The notes under the pieces are model-generated. The model was not told the DNA's origin, did not search any database, and saw only the letters and a list, made by a program, of their open reading frames with translations. Below are positions 41,749 to 51,438 of a stretch of 64,000 nt of DNA, one piece after another (within the stretch, counting starts at the first letter, position 1; the number at the start of each line of letters is the position of its first letter). This DNA comes from Chitinophagaceae bacterium (GTDB lineage: Bacteria > Bacteroidota > Bacteroidia > Chitinophagales > Chitinophagaceae), in contig JAHBTK010000001.1 in NCBI GenBank assembly GCA_019638625.1, forward strand, positions 921,434 through 985,433. The letters are read 5' to 3'. The translations under genes and the position numbers were made by a program.

Positions 41749-44121
41749 ATGGTAGAACAGACAAAAGCATTTTTCGCCTATGGATCCGAAACGCCGTCAT
41801 GTGGTGAGTTTATCGAAGAGGCAATTAAGGAAATTAACCAAAATACTCACCCTGTTAGGATCAAAAGTTGGAAAGAGTTGTCAGTAGGCGGTAATTTCTT
41901 AATTTCTGCAATTCTTAGAGAAATTGAAAGTTCCGATATCTTTTGTTGCGACGTAACAAATCTCAACGAGAATGTTTTATTTGAGTTGGGTTTCGCTATC
42001 GCAAGAAACAAACCCGTTTGGATAATACAGGATATTACTATCTCGTCTTCATTTCAGAAATTTAAAGAGTTCATTCTCCTTAACAATGTAGGATACATAA
42101 ACTATACTTCAACTAAAAATATTGTTACGGATTTTTTGGACAAGAAGCAGTATGCTTTTGCAAAACCCTTGCTAGAAAGCATTCCTATAGAATCCCCGGT
42201 TAAAGAGAAGCCTAAACTGCTATTCTACCTAAAAAGCCAGATTGATAATAACTATAATCAATATATTGTTAATTCTATTGAGGAAAGTAAAATACCTGTA
42301 TTAATTGATGATTCCTCTGAAAATAAGCTTTCGCCGATTTCATGGTATTTAATGAATCTTACAAGAATCCCTGCTACATTGATCGAGTTTTCTTCGGCCG
42401 ACCGGAGTAATGCACAGATTCATAATGCAAAGGCTTCATTGCTGGCAGGGCTTTCAGTTGGCTTTAGGAAGAAGATCTTATTTATTGCCGCTCAACCATA
42501 TCCTTCGGCAGTCGATTATCAAGATTATCTAAAGCGATTTACTGATCTTCCGACTTGCCAAAAATTAGTCTCCCCCTTTTTAAAGCAACTGCGGAATGAA
42601 GCGATTGAGTTAATGGACGAAAAAGTAGATTACCGGCAATATAAAAGAAAAGACGGAGTACTGCAAAAAATAGTATTCGGAGAAATGCTTGCTGAACACG
42701 AATCGAATGACATCTATGATTACTACGTAAATACCGCAAATGATGACAATTTAGTGCGATCAGAATACAACATCGTTGTAGGAAGAAAAGGCAGTGGAAA
42801 AACTGCCTCCTTCTATTACTTAAAGACAAAATATTTCAAAGACATCAGAAATCAAGTGGTTATCTTCAAGCCGATAAACTTTGAGCTGGATGGACTAATA
42901 GAATTGATGCATGATACCACACTAGAATTTGGAAAAAGTTATATCATTGAATCTGCATGGAAATATTTAATTTATTCGGAAATTCTTAGATCAATCTATC
43001 TGCGTATTTCAGATAAGCCAGAATACTCAATTAAAAAAGAAGATGAGGTAATTATTAAGTTTGTATCTGAGAACAGAGAACAAATAATGCCGGATTTATC
43101 ATCTCGTTTGAATGAACTTTTTGCTAAATTAACAGCCGTTAAAGGTGTTACAGATCAACGGGAATTCCTATCAAAATTTTCAGAAGTTCTTCATTCAGAA
43201 ACATTGAAAAAGATGGTAGGCTTGATCATCAGTTTTATGACTACAAAGGGCATGCTTATACTTCTAATTGACAATTTAGATAAAAACTGGAGGAAAGGTA
43301 GCAATATTGAAGCAACAAGTAAATTTATTCTTGGGTTACTTGGAGTTATCGGACGGATTAATAAGGATTTAAAAGGAGGAAATAAGAATCCGGTCGATAT
43401 TCGCATGCACCTCGTGATTTTTCTTCGAAGTGATATATTTAAGCAAATCATTGAAGCTGCACGAGAGCCTGATAAAATTGAATATACTCGACTGATTTGG
43501 AATGATCCAGAAGTATTGTTTAGACTTATTGATAAGAGAATCGAAGTCTTGAGTGATTCTCAAATTGTAGATGTTCATAGATTTTGGAGTCAATATATTA
43601 CTCGACATGTAAACGAAAGCCCTGTTAAGGAATATATAGCTTCATCCATTATACCGCGTCCGAGAGATTTGATTTTTTTCATAAATGCCGCCAAAAACTC
43701 TGCCGTAGCAAAGGGACATAAGTATATTACAGAAAATGACATTAAATCTGCATATGAAGAGTATTCCAATTGGGCGTTTCAATCGATTTTGGTAGAAAAT
43801 GGAGTCACAATTTCGCAGCTAAAAGAGTTTTTTTATCACATAGTTGGTGAAAGCTCAGTTATTTTTAGAGATAGGATTAAGGAACTTATGGGTGAGGCGA
43901 AAATTCCAAATGAAGATGAAAATGGAATCGACTATTTTATTGACCACCTTTGTTCTCTTTCCTTTTTAGGCATTGAGATCCGAAAAAATGAATTTCATTT
44001 CGACTATGGATATGAGATCGACGACAAAAAGTCGTTCTTAGCAAAGAAATATAACTCCAATCGATATAAGATTCATAACGCATTTCTGCCTTATATGGAA
44101 TGCTCTGACTATGTACGATAA
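41749..44121 (+). CDS. TIR/deoxyribosyltransferase-like domain fused to a Sll1717-type P-loop ATPase
   Basis: The product is 790 residues. Residues 1-125 form a TIR-like or nucleoside-2-deoxyribosyltransferase-like domain with CDVTNLNENVLFELGFA (Asp68, Glu79), the usual active-site pattern. Residues about 155-285 look like a second, diverged nucleotide-binding domain (HNAKASLLAGLSVG from His225). An ATPase follows: Walker A GRKGSGKT (345-352) and Walker B LLIDNLD (Asp508), then a helical C-terminal region. The layout is that of STAND-like sensors with a nucleotide-cleaving effector, many of which act in phage defence. It is A+T-rich. The KAP gene starts 93 bases downstream on the same strand, so the two probably form an operon. 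The defence role is inferred. Confidence 0.75.
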   Translation: MVEQTKAFFAYGSETPSCGEFIEEAIKEINQNTHPVRIKSWKELSVGGNFLISAILREIESSDIFCCDVTNLNENVLFELGFAIARNKPVWIIQDITISSSFQKFKEFILLNNVGYINYTSTKNIVTDFLDKKQYAFAKPLLESIPIESPVKEKPKLLFYLKSQIDNNYNQYIVNSIEESKIPVLIDDSSENKLSPISWYLMNLTRIPATLIEFSSADRSNAQIHNAKASLLAGLSVGFRKKILFIAAQPYPSAVDYQDYLKRFTDLPTCQKLVSPFLKQLRNEAIELMDEKVDYRQYKRKDGVLQKIVFGEMLAEHESNDIYDYYVNTANDDNLVRSEYNIVVGRKGSGKTASFYYLKTKYFKDIRNQVVIFKPINFELDGLIELMHDTTLEFGKSYIIESAWKYLIYSEILRSIYLRISDKPEYSIKKEDEVIIKFVSENREQIMPDLSSRLNELFAKLTAVKGVTDQREFLSKFSEVLHSETLKKMVGLIISFMTTKGMLILLIDNLDKNWRKGSNIEATSKFILGLLGVIGRINKDLKGGNKNPVDIRMHLVIFLRSDIFKQIIEAAREPDKIEYTRLIWNDPEVLFRLIDKRIEVLSDSQIVDVHRFWSQYITRHVNESPVKEYIASSIIPRPRDLIFFINAAKNSAVAKGHKYITENDIKSAYEEYSNWAFQSILVENGVTISQLKEFFYHIVGESSVIFRDRIKELMGEAKIPNEDENGIDYFIDHLCSLSFLGIEIRKNEFHFDYGYEIDDKKSFLAKKYNSNRYKIHNAFLPYMECSDYVR

Positions 44122-44214
44122 TAGATAGTTCTCGACATCGTCTGGCGGCGCTCCTTGCAAACAATTGAAATACAACTTGAATTATTTGAGCTTCAATAAG
44201 TCAATAAATCTGTT

Positions 44215-46074
44215 ATGCAAAATATAAAATCTGCGGTGGAGCTATATTTAAAAATTGACACTAACTATGCTATTATGATTAGTGGAGAGTGGGGAACCGG
44301 CAAAACTTATTTTTATAAGAAAACACTACAGCCGCTAATATCAACTACTCCTATACTAAAGAATAGTAGAAATTACAAGGAAGTGTATGTATCACTATTC
44401 GGTATAAAATCAGTTGAGGATCTACAAACACAAATTTTCCTCAATTTATATCCACTCTTAAATAAAAAACAAGTAAAACTTGGGGTTTCTGTTGCTAGAG
44501 TCTTAGCTAAAGGGATTCTAACCGTGAAGGGATTTGATTGGCTTAATGATTTATTTGATATTAAAATCGATAAAAAAGAGTGGTTGGAATTCGAAAACCT
44601 TGTTATCTGCTTTGATGACTTAGAAAGAATTGATGATTCACTTTCATTCTCTGAATTAATTGGCTTTATAAACTCAATTGTTGAGGACAATAACGCTAAG
44701 GTAATTCTAATTGCAAACCAAGACAAAATTGATAAGAATAAATATAAGGAGTTAAAAGAAAAAGTTATAGGAAATGAATTGGAATTTTTTCAAGACTTCC
44801 GATCTGCATATGAGAATATTTGCAAAGAAAGGTTTATACAAAAGGTAGATTACAATAGATTTCTGGACAAAGTATCAGATACTATTACTAAGTTCTTTGA
44901 AGATTATAGTAGGAATCTTAGAATATTGAAATATGCATTAACCTATTATGAATTTATATTTGATGCAATTAATGAAATTACTAACAATTCTGAATTTCCC
45001 GATAACTTAAAGCAGAGTATTTTACATGACACCTTAAAATTTACTCTGTCAATTTCGTCTGAGTATAAGCAAGGAGAAATAAGTTTCAATAATAGAAGAG
45101 ACATCAACAGAAACCGTGACTTTAAGGCAGAATTTCTTTTATCAATTACAAAAAAAACAGATATAGAATCTCCTTACAATGATCTTTTTTTTCAAAAATA
45201 TTATGACAAACAAAAATATTTGTATTTTGAATCTATCTATAACTTTTTGACGGGTGGGGGCGAGCTAAATAAGGAGCATTTTAAAAGTGATCTTGAAAAA
45301 CTATACCATTTCAAAGAATGGAAAGTGTTACCGGAATATCAATTACTCAATGATTTAAACTATAACAATTGTGTTTTACTTTCGAAAAAAGAATATCATG
45401 CTCTAACGAAAAAACTGTATAAACATTGCGTAGAAGGAAAATATGGTTTCATAGATTCCTACACAGCATTCCACTATATTACTCGGTTCAAAAACCCATT
45501 GAATTATAATGTTAACAATTTAAAAGAAAGAATTATCTCAAGCATAGAAAAAACAAGTTCTCTGATAGAATATCATCATGAGCTAAGTAGCTATATTCCC
45601 TTACCTAGTGAGGAAGGAGAATACTACAAACAAATGATAGAAATACGAGATGCATTCTGTGAAATAAATGAAGACGTCAGGCGTAAGCTGGGTAGAAAAA
45701 GACTAAAAGTGATAAATGAACTATTCTACTCTGATTTTGAGGCTTTTCTTGAAAAACTCATTGACAAAGATGGTGTTTTTATAACAGAACCCCTATTTAT
45801 GTATTTTGATCATAAACGGGTTTATAAACATGTTATAAATAGCAATCGCAAAGTTTGGAATCTAATTAGGCTTTTGAAAATTAGATATCGTTCTCCGCAA
45901 GCAATACTTATGCACGAGCTAACTTTCTTTAAAAAACTAGCTCCGCTTGTTTACAAGAGGGAAAGTTTATATAAGCAAAAGGATATCACAGGTTTTTTAT
46001 GGAATGAGCTGAAATCCGAAACTGAAAAAACGATCTTAGCACTTACCAAAATCGAGGAGAATATTCGTACGTAG
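44215..46074 (+). CDS. KAP-family P-loop NTPase
   Basis: This 619-residue protein begins almost at once with the KAP NTPase domain: SGEWGTGKT (Walker A, residues 24-31), ending with Walker B ICFDDLERID (Asp134/Asp135). A NQDKID sensor segment (about residue 165) and a long helical C-terminal region of about 350 residues follow, without known motifs. No membrane helices are obvious, unlike many KAP proteins. KAP NTPases occur in several bacterial conflict systems, often with effector genes. It has the same A+T-rich composition as the preceding TIR-like ATPase gene and they appear to have arrived together. Confidence 0.78.
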   Translation: MQNIKSAVELYLKIDTNYAIMISGEWGTGKTYFYKKTLQPLISTTPILKNSRNYKEVYVSLFGIKSVEDLQTQIFLNLYPLLNKKQVKLGVSVARVLAKGILTVKGFDWLNDLFDIKIDKKEWLEFENLVICFDDLERIDDSLSFSELIGFINSIVEDNNAKVILIANQDKIDKNKYKELKEKVIGNELEFFQDFRSAYENICKERFIQKVDYNRFLDKVSDTITKFFEDYSRNLRILKYALTYYEFIFDAINEITNNSEFPDNLKQSILHDTLKFTLSISSEYKQGEISFNNRRDINRNRDFKAEFLLSITKKTDIESPYNDLFFQKYYDKQKYLYFESIYNFLTGGGELNKEHFKSDLEKLYHFKEWKVLPEYQLLNDLNYNNCVLLSKKEYHALTKKLYKHCVEGKYGFIDSYTAFHYITRFKNPLNYNVNNLKERIISSIEKTSSLIEYHHELSSYIPLPSEEGEYYKQMIEIRDAFCEINEDVRRKLGRKRLKVINELFYSDFEAFLEKLIDKDGVFITEPLFMYFDHKRVYKHVINSNRKVWNLIRLLKIRYRSPQAILMHELTFFKKLAPLVYKRESLYKQKDITGFLWNELKSETEKTILALTKIEENIRT

Positions 46075-46139
46075 AAAAGTCATGTTTTATTAACTTAGCA
46101 AAAAGGTGACAACAATATAAATCAATATGTCAAATTCAG

Positions 46140-46475
46140 ATTATACACTTAGCAACATCCATGTTCTACAGGCTTTGTATGGCGGCATGCAACTCTTCTA
46201 TGGTTTCGGTACGTATGATTTTGAAGAGCTGTTCTCTTGTATAATTCAGAAGGCAGATTCCGGATATGTTGCTGCCGGCGTTGTTGGTTATCCAGCCATC
46301 GAAGGCAGGCATGACGCACGGTAGTATAACAGTAACTTTTGAATGCCAGGGGCGTTGTAATAGTTGCCCCTTTTCCCAGATCTTTACAAACGATTCACTT
46401 ACAATATCTTCTGCTTTATTCAAATTTCCACCTTGTTGCGATAGCGGAGTAATTAAAAATAAACAATATCTTTAA
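46140..46475 (-). pseudogene. ECF sigma factor remnant with frameshifts
   Basis: On the minus strand a GNLNKAEDIVSESFVKIWEKG segment (region 2 of Bacteroidota ECF sigma factors) is followed, in another frame, by LAFKSYCYTTVRHACLRWLDNQQRRQQ. After a shift back it reads LFKIIRTETIEELHAAIQSL and then stops. The start and the whole of region 4 are missing. It is therefore a decayed FecI-type sigma factor with at least two frameshifts. Confidence 0.75.
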
Positions 46476-46502
46476 CAGGCAGGAATATCTACCGAAACCC
46501 CC

Positions 46503-47100
46503 ATAGTATCCGTGTTCCCCTTTCTTTTGCCACCGAACGGGTGGTATACATCCTGCAGGGCGAAGCCTACGTGGAATGCGATAAAAATGACAAAACGGTA
46601 TTGACAGTACAAACAAAAAACGCGACGCTGACGGCAGTTGCGGCGGCATTTAATATACATGCTTCTTTTTCCGCTACCACCGTGGCGCTGGCAGCAGGCA
46701 ACCTGGAAGTAAGGGATACGGCACTACCCTTACACGCGTAGCCTACAGCAACGGCAGACTTTCGGATACCATTATTACCCGGAAAAATGCAGATATCAGC
46801 CAGTGGCTGGTATGGAAAAAAGTGAACCGCGTGTATTACAAAGTTCCGCTGCAAAAGTTCATGGCAGATATGATGCGCTGGTACGGGCTACAGGTAAAGA
46901 ACCCGGAATGTGCACCCCCTGTTCTTATCAGCGCGCAGCTCTGCTACCGGGAGCCGGTGGAAAAAATGCTGTCTGTTCTGCGGCAGCATGGCGTGCCCAC
47001 TTACAGGAAAGACAATACGCTGACCCTGTGCGATCCTGCACTGAGGATACGCTCCGGCACGGCCGCGCTGCAGCAAACAAGCATAATCCCGGAAAAATGA
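46503..47100 (+). pseudogene. FecR-family anti-sigma factor remnant with frameshift
   Basis: The plus strand encodes SIRVPLSFATERVVYILQGEAYVEC and continues to NLEVRDTALPLHA before a stop. A frameshift near 46730 restores TRVAYSNGRLSDTIITR, ISQWLVWKKVNRVYYKVPLQKFMADMMRWYG and the C-terminal DUF4974-like part ending at 47100. The periplasmic FecR core is recognisable, but the N-terminal sigma-binding and membrane segments are absent. It lies opposite in orientation to the sigma remnant, which suggests inversion or separate decay. Confidence 0.78.
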
Positions 47101-47281
47101 CCGCCGGCTGTTTGCTACGCTGTAACCATATGATATGCAGGTGAGGTGTCATGTAATTCCATCAGGGATTCTCCCTAATGTACTGCCTGTTTCCCGATGA
47201 TACAACTCCGATGGCTTATATCAATTCGTTCATTTTATTTCCATAATGCACCATTTATAGTGAAAAACAGAAATAAAATAA

Positions 47282-47334
47282 CGATTCTCCTGACGCTTCG
47301 GGCTTTTGAAGCCCCGGAGAGTCAGGGGAATTAT
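47282..47334. repeat. Nested inverted repeat
   Basis: ATTCTCCTGAC pairs with GTCAGGGGAAT (one mismatch) and encloses GGGCTT-TTG-AAGCCC. It lies between the FecR remnant and the Kelch gene and may act as a terminator-like or mobile hairpin. Confidence 0.5.
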
Positions 47335-47381
47335 TCAGGCGGGCTCTTGATTGAGGTTCGGATATCTATGCGCAATACAGG

Positions 47382-49043
47382 TCACTCGGGTATAAATTCA
47401 TATACCCTCTGCCCTCCCTGACTCGGATCTCCCTCCAATCCGGGAAATACCAATACAAACTTATTACCGTTCTGATAGATTGGTTTTCCACCGGCGTTTG
47501 ATGTAATTTCCAAAAAAGTTTCTGTTTTCGGGTCGAATTGCCAATTAATGGTCGGCCCATTAACATATCCTCCGGGGCTCACAGTTGTTTTAAAGCCGCT
47601 TAAAATATACCCTTTGTTGTCATAAGAGAATGTACAGGCAGAAAATATCGGCTCCGGACCATTTTGATAACTTATTTTTCTCCAACTATCGTTTGAAGGC
47701 GTGTATTCCCACAATTCATTTGTAACATCCCCTACAATATGCCCATCATGCAGAATTGTTCCTCCGATTACATAGGCCTTATCATTAATTACAAATGTTG
47801 AAGCATAGCTGCGGGGTCTGCCGGGAAAATCACTTTTCCTGCTCCAGGTATCTGTTTGAGGGTTATATTCCCAAATATCCGTGTATTCAACAGCACCGGT
47901 AAAAAAATCACCGCCTTCTCCCAAACCAACATAAATCTTATCTTGAATTGAAAACGAGATAGCTCTTGCCCGTATTAAAGGCCAGGGCAGGGGTGCCTTC
48001 TCTATCCAGGTTCGGTTTGCCAGGTCGAATTTATAAACGTTCTGCAGAGGTATATGAGATCCATTAGAAAAAGTAGTATCAAAGAAGCCGCCCAAAACAA
48101 AAGCCTCGTTATTAACGGTCTGTACTATTGGATATTTAAAGTTGACCGGAACGGAATAATAGATCTTATTCCAGGAACCCTCATCGTATTCCAAAAAATA
48201 ACGAGGTACGTTTTCCATAACACCGTCAGGACTCATGATAGTTTCCCGTAAATAGTTACCCCCAAACAGGTAGCCTTTATTTCCCATTTGAAAAACACCA
48301 TAGTCACCTCTAAGCGCATTTACGCCGGGAGAAAGCTCATCGGAATAAATTCCCAGATCACGAAATTTACCAAACTGTATATAAACCGAATCGATTTTTG
48401 CTTCTAAACCCTTGCGTTGAATTTTCAGGTTATAATAACCATAAGGAATACTTTCCGGGATTTTAAAATGGATGAATGGCCCATTTTCCCAATCAACAGG
48501 ACATTCAACATCCCCTATCCACAGTTTTGAATATATCCCTGCATTGGTATCTGGCAGGTTGGTTACGATAGTTGCGACAAAATCAAATAGTCGCGGAAAC
48601 TTAATAATTTCACCGTTTGTAACCAATTGCAGATTGTGTGCCGTCAATGTTTTGGGGGTGGTAAAAAAAGTGTCTTTCCCTGCAACCGTATACAACCGGA
48701 GAAGATAGGTCTCATCACCCATTAACCCCTCTATCATATAATTGCCCGCTGTGACATTCAAAGGAGTTTTTTTTATAGAAAGACTTCTTTTATCATTTAG
48801 ATCGCTGCTCTTTTGTATGGAAATCCCGAAATCGGCAATTTCTATCTTCTGAGTATTGTCGAAGTAATACTCGACCAGGAATTCATTGAGATCTGTTTGT
48901 TTGGTATGCTTGATATATAAAAGTGAATCAGTAACCGCGAGGTTAATATTGGTACCAATATCCTTTTTTGAACATGAAAAAAGGACAAGGAAAGGCGTCA
49001 GGAAGCAAACAGACTTACCCGTGTTTTTTATCACTTTTACCAT
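47382..49043 (-). CDS. Kelch-repeat surface lipoprotein with IPT/TIG-like N-terminus
   Basis: The product is a 553-residue lipoprotein (lipobox VLFSC, Cys about residue 24). Residues about 30-230 are beta-rich, with IPT/TIG-like strands and a segment about signal or export of text-like order that gives no further clue. From about residue 240 four or more Kelch blades are visible, for example YKFDLANRTWIEKAPLP, WEYNPQTDTWSRKSDFPGRPR and WEYTPSNDSWRKIS, with GG pairs in KAYVIGGT. They should form a propeller on the cell surface for binding carbohydrate or protein. Function unknown. It is monocistronic. Confidence 0.82.
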   Translation of the reverse strand: MVKVIKNTGKSVCFLTPFLVLFSCSKKDIGTNINLAVTDSLLYIKHTKQTDLNEFLVEYYFDNTQKIEIADFGISIQKSSDLNDKRSLSIKKTPLNVTAGNYMIEGLMGDETYLLRLYTVAGKDTFFTTPKTLTAHNLQLVTNGEIIKFPRLFDFVATIVTNLPDTNAGIYSKLWIGDVECPVDWENGPFIHFKIPESIPYGYYNLKIQRKGLEAKIDSVYIQFGKFRDLGIYSDELSPGVNALRGDYGVFQMGNKGYLFGGNYLRETIMSPDGVMENVPRYFLEYDEGSWNKIYYSVPVNFKYPIVQTVNNEAFVLGGFFDTTFSNGSHIPLQNVYKFDLANRTWIEKAPLPWPLIRARAISFSIQDKIYVGLGEGGDFFTGAVEYTDIWEYNPQTDTWSRKSDFPGRPRSYASTFVINDKAYVIGGTILHDGHIVGDVTNELWEYTPSNDSWRKISYQNGPEPIFSACTFSYDNKGYILSGFKTTVSPGGYVNGPTINWQFDPKTETFLEITSNAGGKPIYQNGNKFVLVFPGLEGDPSQGGQRVYEFIPE

Positions 49044-49502
49044 AAATACTCATTGTCTGTCAGATTCACAGTAGTTGTAAAATAGTCTAATTTCTTAAAA
49101 TAAACAGTATTTTTAATCTGATGCAGGGCGCCCTACTCCCGTACCCTTCCTGCCATACATAGTAAACACCCGTTCTAAAGTGCCCTTTATAATATATTTT
49201 GCAGGTTACATGATGCAACCTTACAACCCGTATGAACGGCCGCAGGCCTGCCTCAATGCATCATTCCAAACATCCATAGCGGAATTTTGGTTCCTATCTC
49301 CGCTGTATGTTTCAAAATACATTTCAGGGATCAAACTGTATTCTGAAACATACACTATCCTCCGTTAACTACCTCTACACACCCGCAGCTTTATTAAACG
49401 GCTACCACTGCCTCTCACTACCATTGCAGGCTATACCGGTTTACCAGGAAGGGGTTAAATGAAAACAATACAGGTGAATAAAGACTATGGGAAATACAAG
49501 GC
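49044..49502. other. Gene-free stretch with an 18-bp inverted repeat
   Basis: TGTATGTTTCAAAATACA (49304-49321) pairs with TGTATTCTGAAACATACA (49337-49354) at 17 of 18 positions across a 15-base loop. No gene is recognisable. Confidence 0.6.
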
Positions 49503-50645
49503 TTATTCCACCCGGTATTTATACAGCGCCTGCATGACCGCTGCCCGAAAACTGTCTACGGTTTTGTCCTGAGGGGGATTACAGCCATTGGTGATGACCA
49601 CAAAGCCGAATTTTTCCTCCGGGCTGAAGAACATGCTGCTGTACAGTCCATAGGCCGAGCCGGTATGGCCGGTAAGTGTTTTACCGGGAATATAGTTGCC
49701 GGCAGTATGCAGCGCCAGGCCGTAGCCGCTTTTTTCGTTTACCGGTGTCTGCATTTCTTTTGAGCTTGTTTCGCTGATGATCCTTCCGGCAGGATAGCTG
49801 CCATAGTTCATATGCATGGTCATATATACAGCCAGGTCCCTGGCGGATATTTTCAAACCGCCGGTAGGTGAGAATACCGGGGTGCTGTATCCCGTTACAT
49901 AATTTTTGATCTCTTCCCGCCGCGGATGGTAGGCATTTTCCGCCGCAGTAAATTTCTGCGATGCCGAGTCGTATTCATAGAGCATGGCAAACTTCGTGGC
50001 ATCCAGGGAGTCGATACAGTAACCGCCATATACACCCAGGGGTTTCAAAACATGATTTACAATATACTGGTCAAAGCGTTCGCCGCTGAACCGCTCAATG
50101 ATCGTACCCACCATATTGAAGTTCAGGTTGCAGTAGCGATAATCTCCTCCGGGGGCATAATCGCTGTAGCAGCCGGCCCAGTTGGTATTCTTCCCGGGAT
50201 TGATAACGTCCAGCGTGAAATAGCCCTGGCTGTCGTTGAGGCTGGAGGTATGACTCAGCAGCATCTTCAGTGTAATGGTCTCCTCCGGGAATTTCGGGTT
50301 GCGGACGGTAAAGCCGATCAGTTTGCTCACATCATCCTGCAGGGAAAGTTTGCCGGCCTCTACCAGTTGCATGATCGCCGTGGCGGAAAAGGATTTGGAT
50401 ATGGAGGCTATGCGGAAAATATCATCGTTTTTCAAACGCTTTTTTTGCGCAAGGTCTTTTTTCCCGAAAGACTGGTTATATACTACCTGGTTGTCTTTTA
50501 CCACCGCTACCGCCAGTCCTACCGCCCCGTATTCTTTTACCAGCTTTTTGATAGCTGACTTTGTTTTGCTTTTTTGGGCAACACCGGGAGCGGACAACAG
50601 TAACAGAAGGGTGAGAAAGCCTGCGAAACGGGTAAACAAGTTCAT
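49503..50645 (-). CDS. Serine hydrolase of the class C beta-lactamase / DD-peptidase fold, exported (second)
   Basis: The 380-residue periplasmic protein has a signal peptide (MNLFTRFAGFLTLLLLLSAPGVAQ) and the three motifs of the fold: SISK (Ser81-Lys84), YCN (Tyr171-Asn173) and HTG in TLTGHTGSAYGLYSS. It lacks the large C-terminal extension of the relative at 12445, so it is closer to the basic esterase or D-aminopeptidase size. ATG 50645 starts the signal peptide; an in-frame start nine codons upstream is less likely. It is divergent from the fatty-acid-like cluster. Confidence 0.9.
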   Translation of the reverse strand: MNLFTRFAGFLTLLLLLSAPGVAQKSKTKSAIKKLVKEYGAVGLAVAVVKDNQVVYNQSFGKKDLAQKKRLKNDDIFRIASISKSFSATAIMQLVEAGKLSLQDDVSKLIGFTVRNPKFPEETITLKMLLSHTSSLNDSQGYFTLDVINPGKNTNWAGCYSDYAPGGDYRYCNLNFNMVGTIIERFSGERFDQYIVNHVLKPLGVYGGYCIDSLDATKFAMLYEYDSASQKFTAAENAYHPRREEIKNYVTGYSTPVFSPTGGLKISARDLAVYMTMHMNYGSYPAGRIISETSSKEMQTPVNEKSGYGLALHTAGNYIPGKTLTGHTGSAYGLYSSMFFSPEEKFGFVVITNGCNPPQDKTVDSFRAAVMQALYKYRVE

Positions 50646-50802
50646 AATACGGGAAGTTTTAACCTGCTTCAAAAGTATTACTTATTTAAAACCGGCAACA
50701 CGGAATTTTGCAGAAGGCAGCAACCGGTGTAAAATTTGGACAACCCGTTATGAATTAGTCCCAATCACATATTTTTGCAGCTTTCCGCAGGTATTAAAAA
50801 CA

Positions 50803-51438
50803 TTGAATATAAACCAGGTATTGAACATAACAGCCGCTTGTTGTATTGAGGATGGAAAGCTGTTGGTAGACGGACAGCCGCGGTTTTCAGGGAAAATGGC
50901 GGTGGCTGATTTTCTTCTGAACGCTTATAAACACTTTGGAATAGATTACCCGAAGTATTATAAGATGGATCACCTGGCGCAACTGGGTTTCCTGGGCGCC
51001 GAACTGCTGCTGCAGGGAAGGAATATCGCAACGGAATACGGACCGGAACAGGTTGGGGTTGTTTTCAGCAATGCCACCGCCAGCCTGGATGCCGACCTGC
51101 ATTATTTTGCGACGGTGAAAAACATTCCCAGCCCGGCACAATTTGTATATACTTTGCCTAATATTGTAATAGGAGAGATCAGCATCCGGCATCAACTGAA
51201 AGGTGAAAACGCTTTTTTTGTGACGGAAGATTTTGATCCGGGGTTCATTCATTTTTTTGTGGAAGATCTTTTTGCCCGGGAAAAGCTGAAAGCCTGTGTA
51301 TGCGGTTGGGTAGAGTTGCTGGATGAACGATACAAAGCGGTATTGTACCTGGTGGAAAACAAAGCAGGTGACCTGCGTTTTGATATTAGTAATATTAATA
51401 AAATATATAAATTGACTGATGGACAAGTTAATGGCTGA
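50803..51438 (+). CDS. Beta-ketoacyl synthase N-terminal-like protein (aryl-polyene/flexirubin type), TTG start
   Basis: The product is about 211 residues and resembles the small ketosynthase N-terminal domain proteins (Ketoacyl-synt_2) of aryl-polyene and flexirubin clusters. It contains KYYKMDHLAQLGFLGAELLL, VGVVFSNATASLDADLHYFATV and FVYTLPNIVIGEISIRHQLKGE. No catalytic Cys is present at the expected position, so it is not a complete ketosynthase. TTG 50803 is the likely start; the frame runs far upstream but through sequence antisense to the hydrolase. It overlaps the acyl carrier gene by 20 bases (8 if the ACP starts at 51431). Confidence 0.75.
   Translation: MNINQVLNITAACCIEDGKLLVDGQPRFSGKMAVADFLLNAYKHFGIDYPKYYKMDHLAQLGFLGAELLLQGRNIATEYGPEQVGVVFSNATASLDADLHYFATVKNIPSPAQFVYTLPNIVIGEISIRHQLKGENAFFVTEDFDPGFIHFFVEDLFAREKLKACVCGWVELLDERYKAVLYLVENKAGDLRFDISNINKIYKLTDGQVNG

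Noticed and set aside
46127..46324. 65-residue plus-strand frame after the KAP gene
   Set aside because: It is antisense to the recognisable sigma-factor remnant.
49180..49368. 62-residue frame in the gap 49044-49502
   Set aside because: It includes the 18-bp inverted repeat and has no motif, start context or neighbour relationship.
50275..50802. Long upstream extension of the first ketosynthase-like gene
   Set aside because: This part is antisense to the start of the beta-lactamase-fold gene; family sequence begins near TTG 50803.
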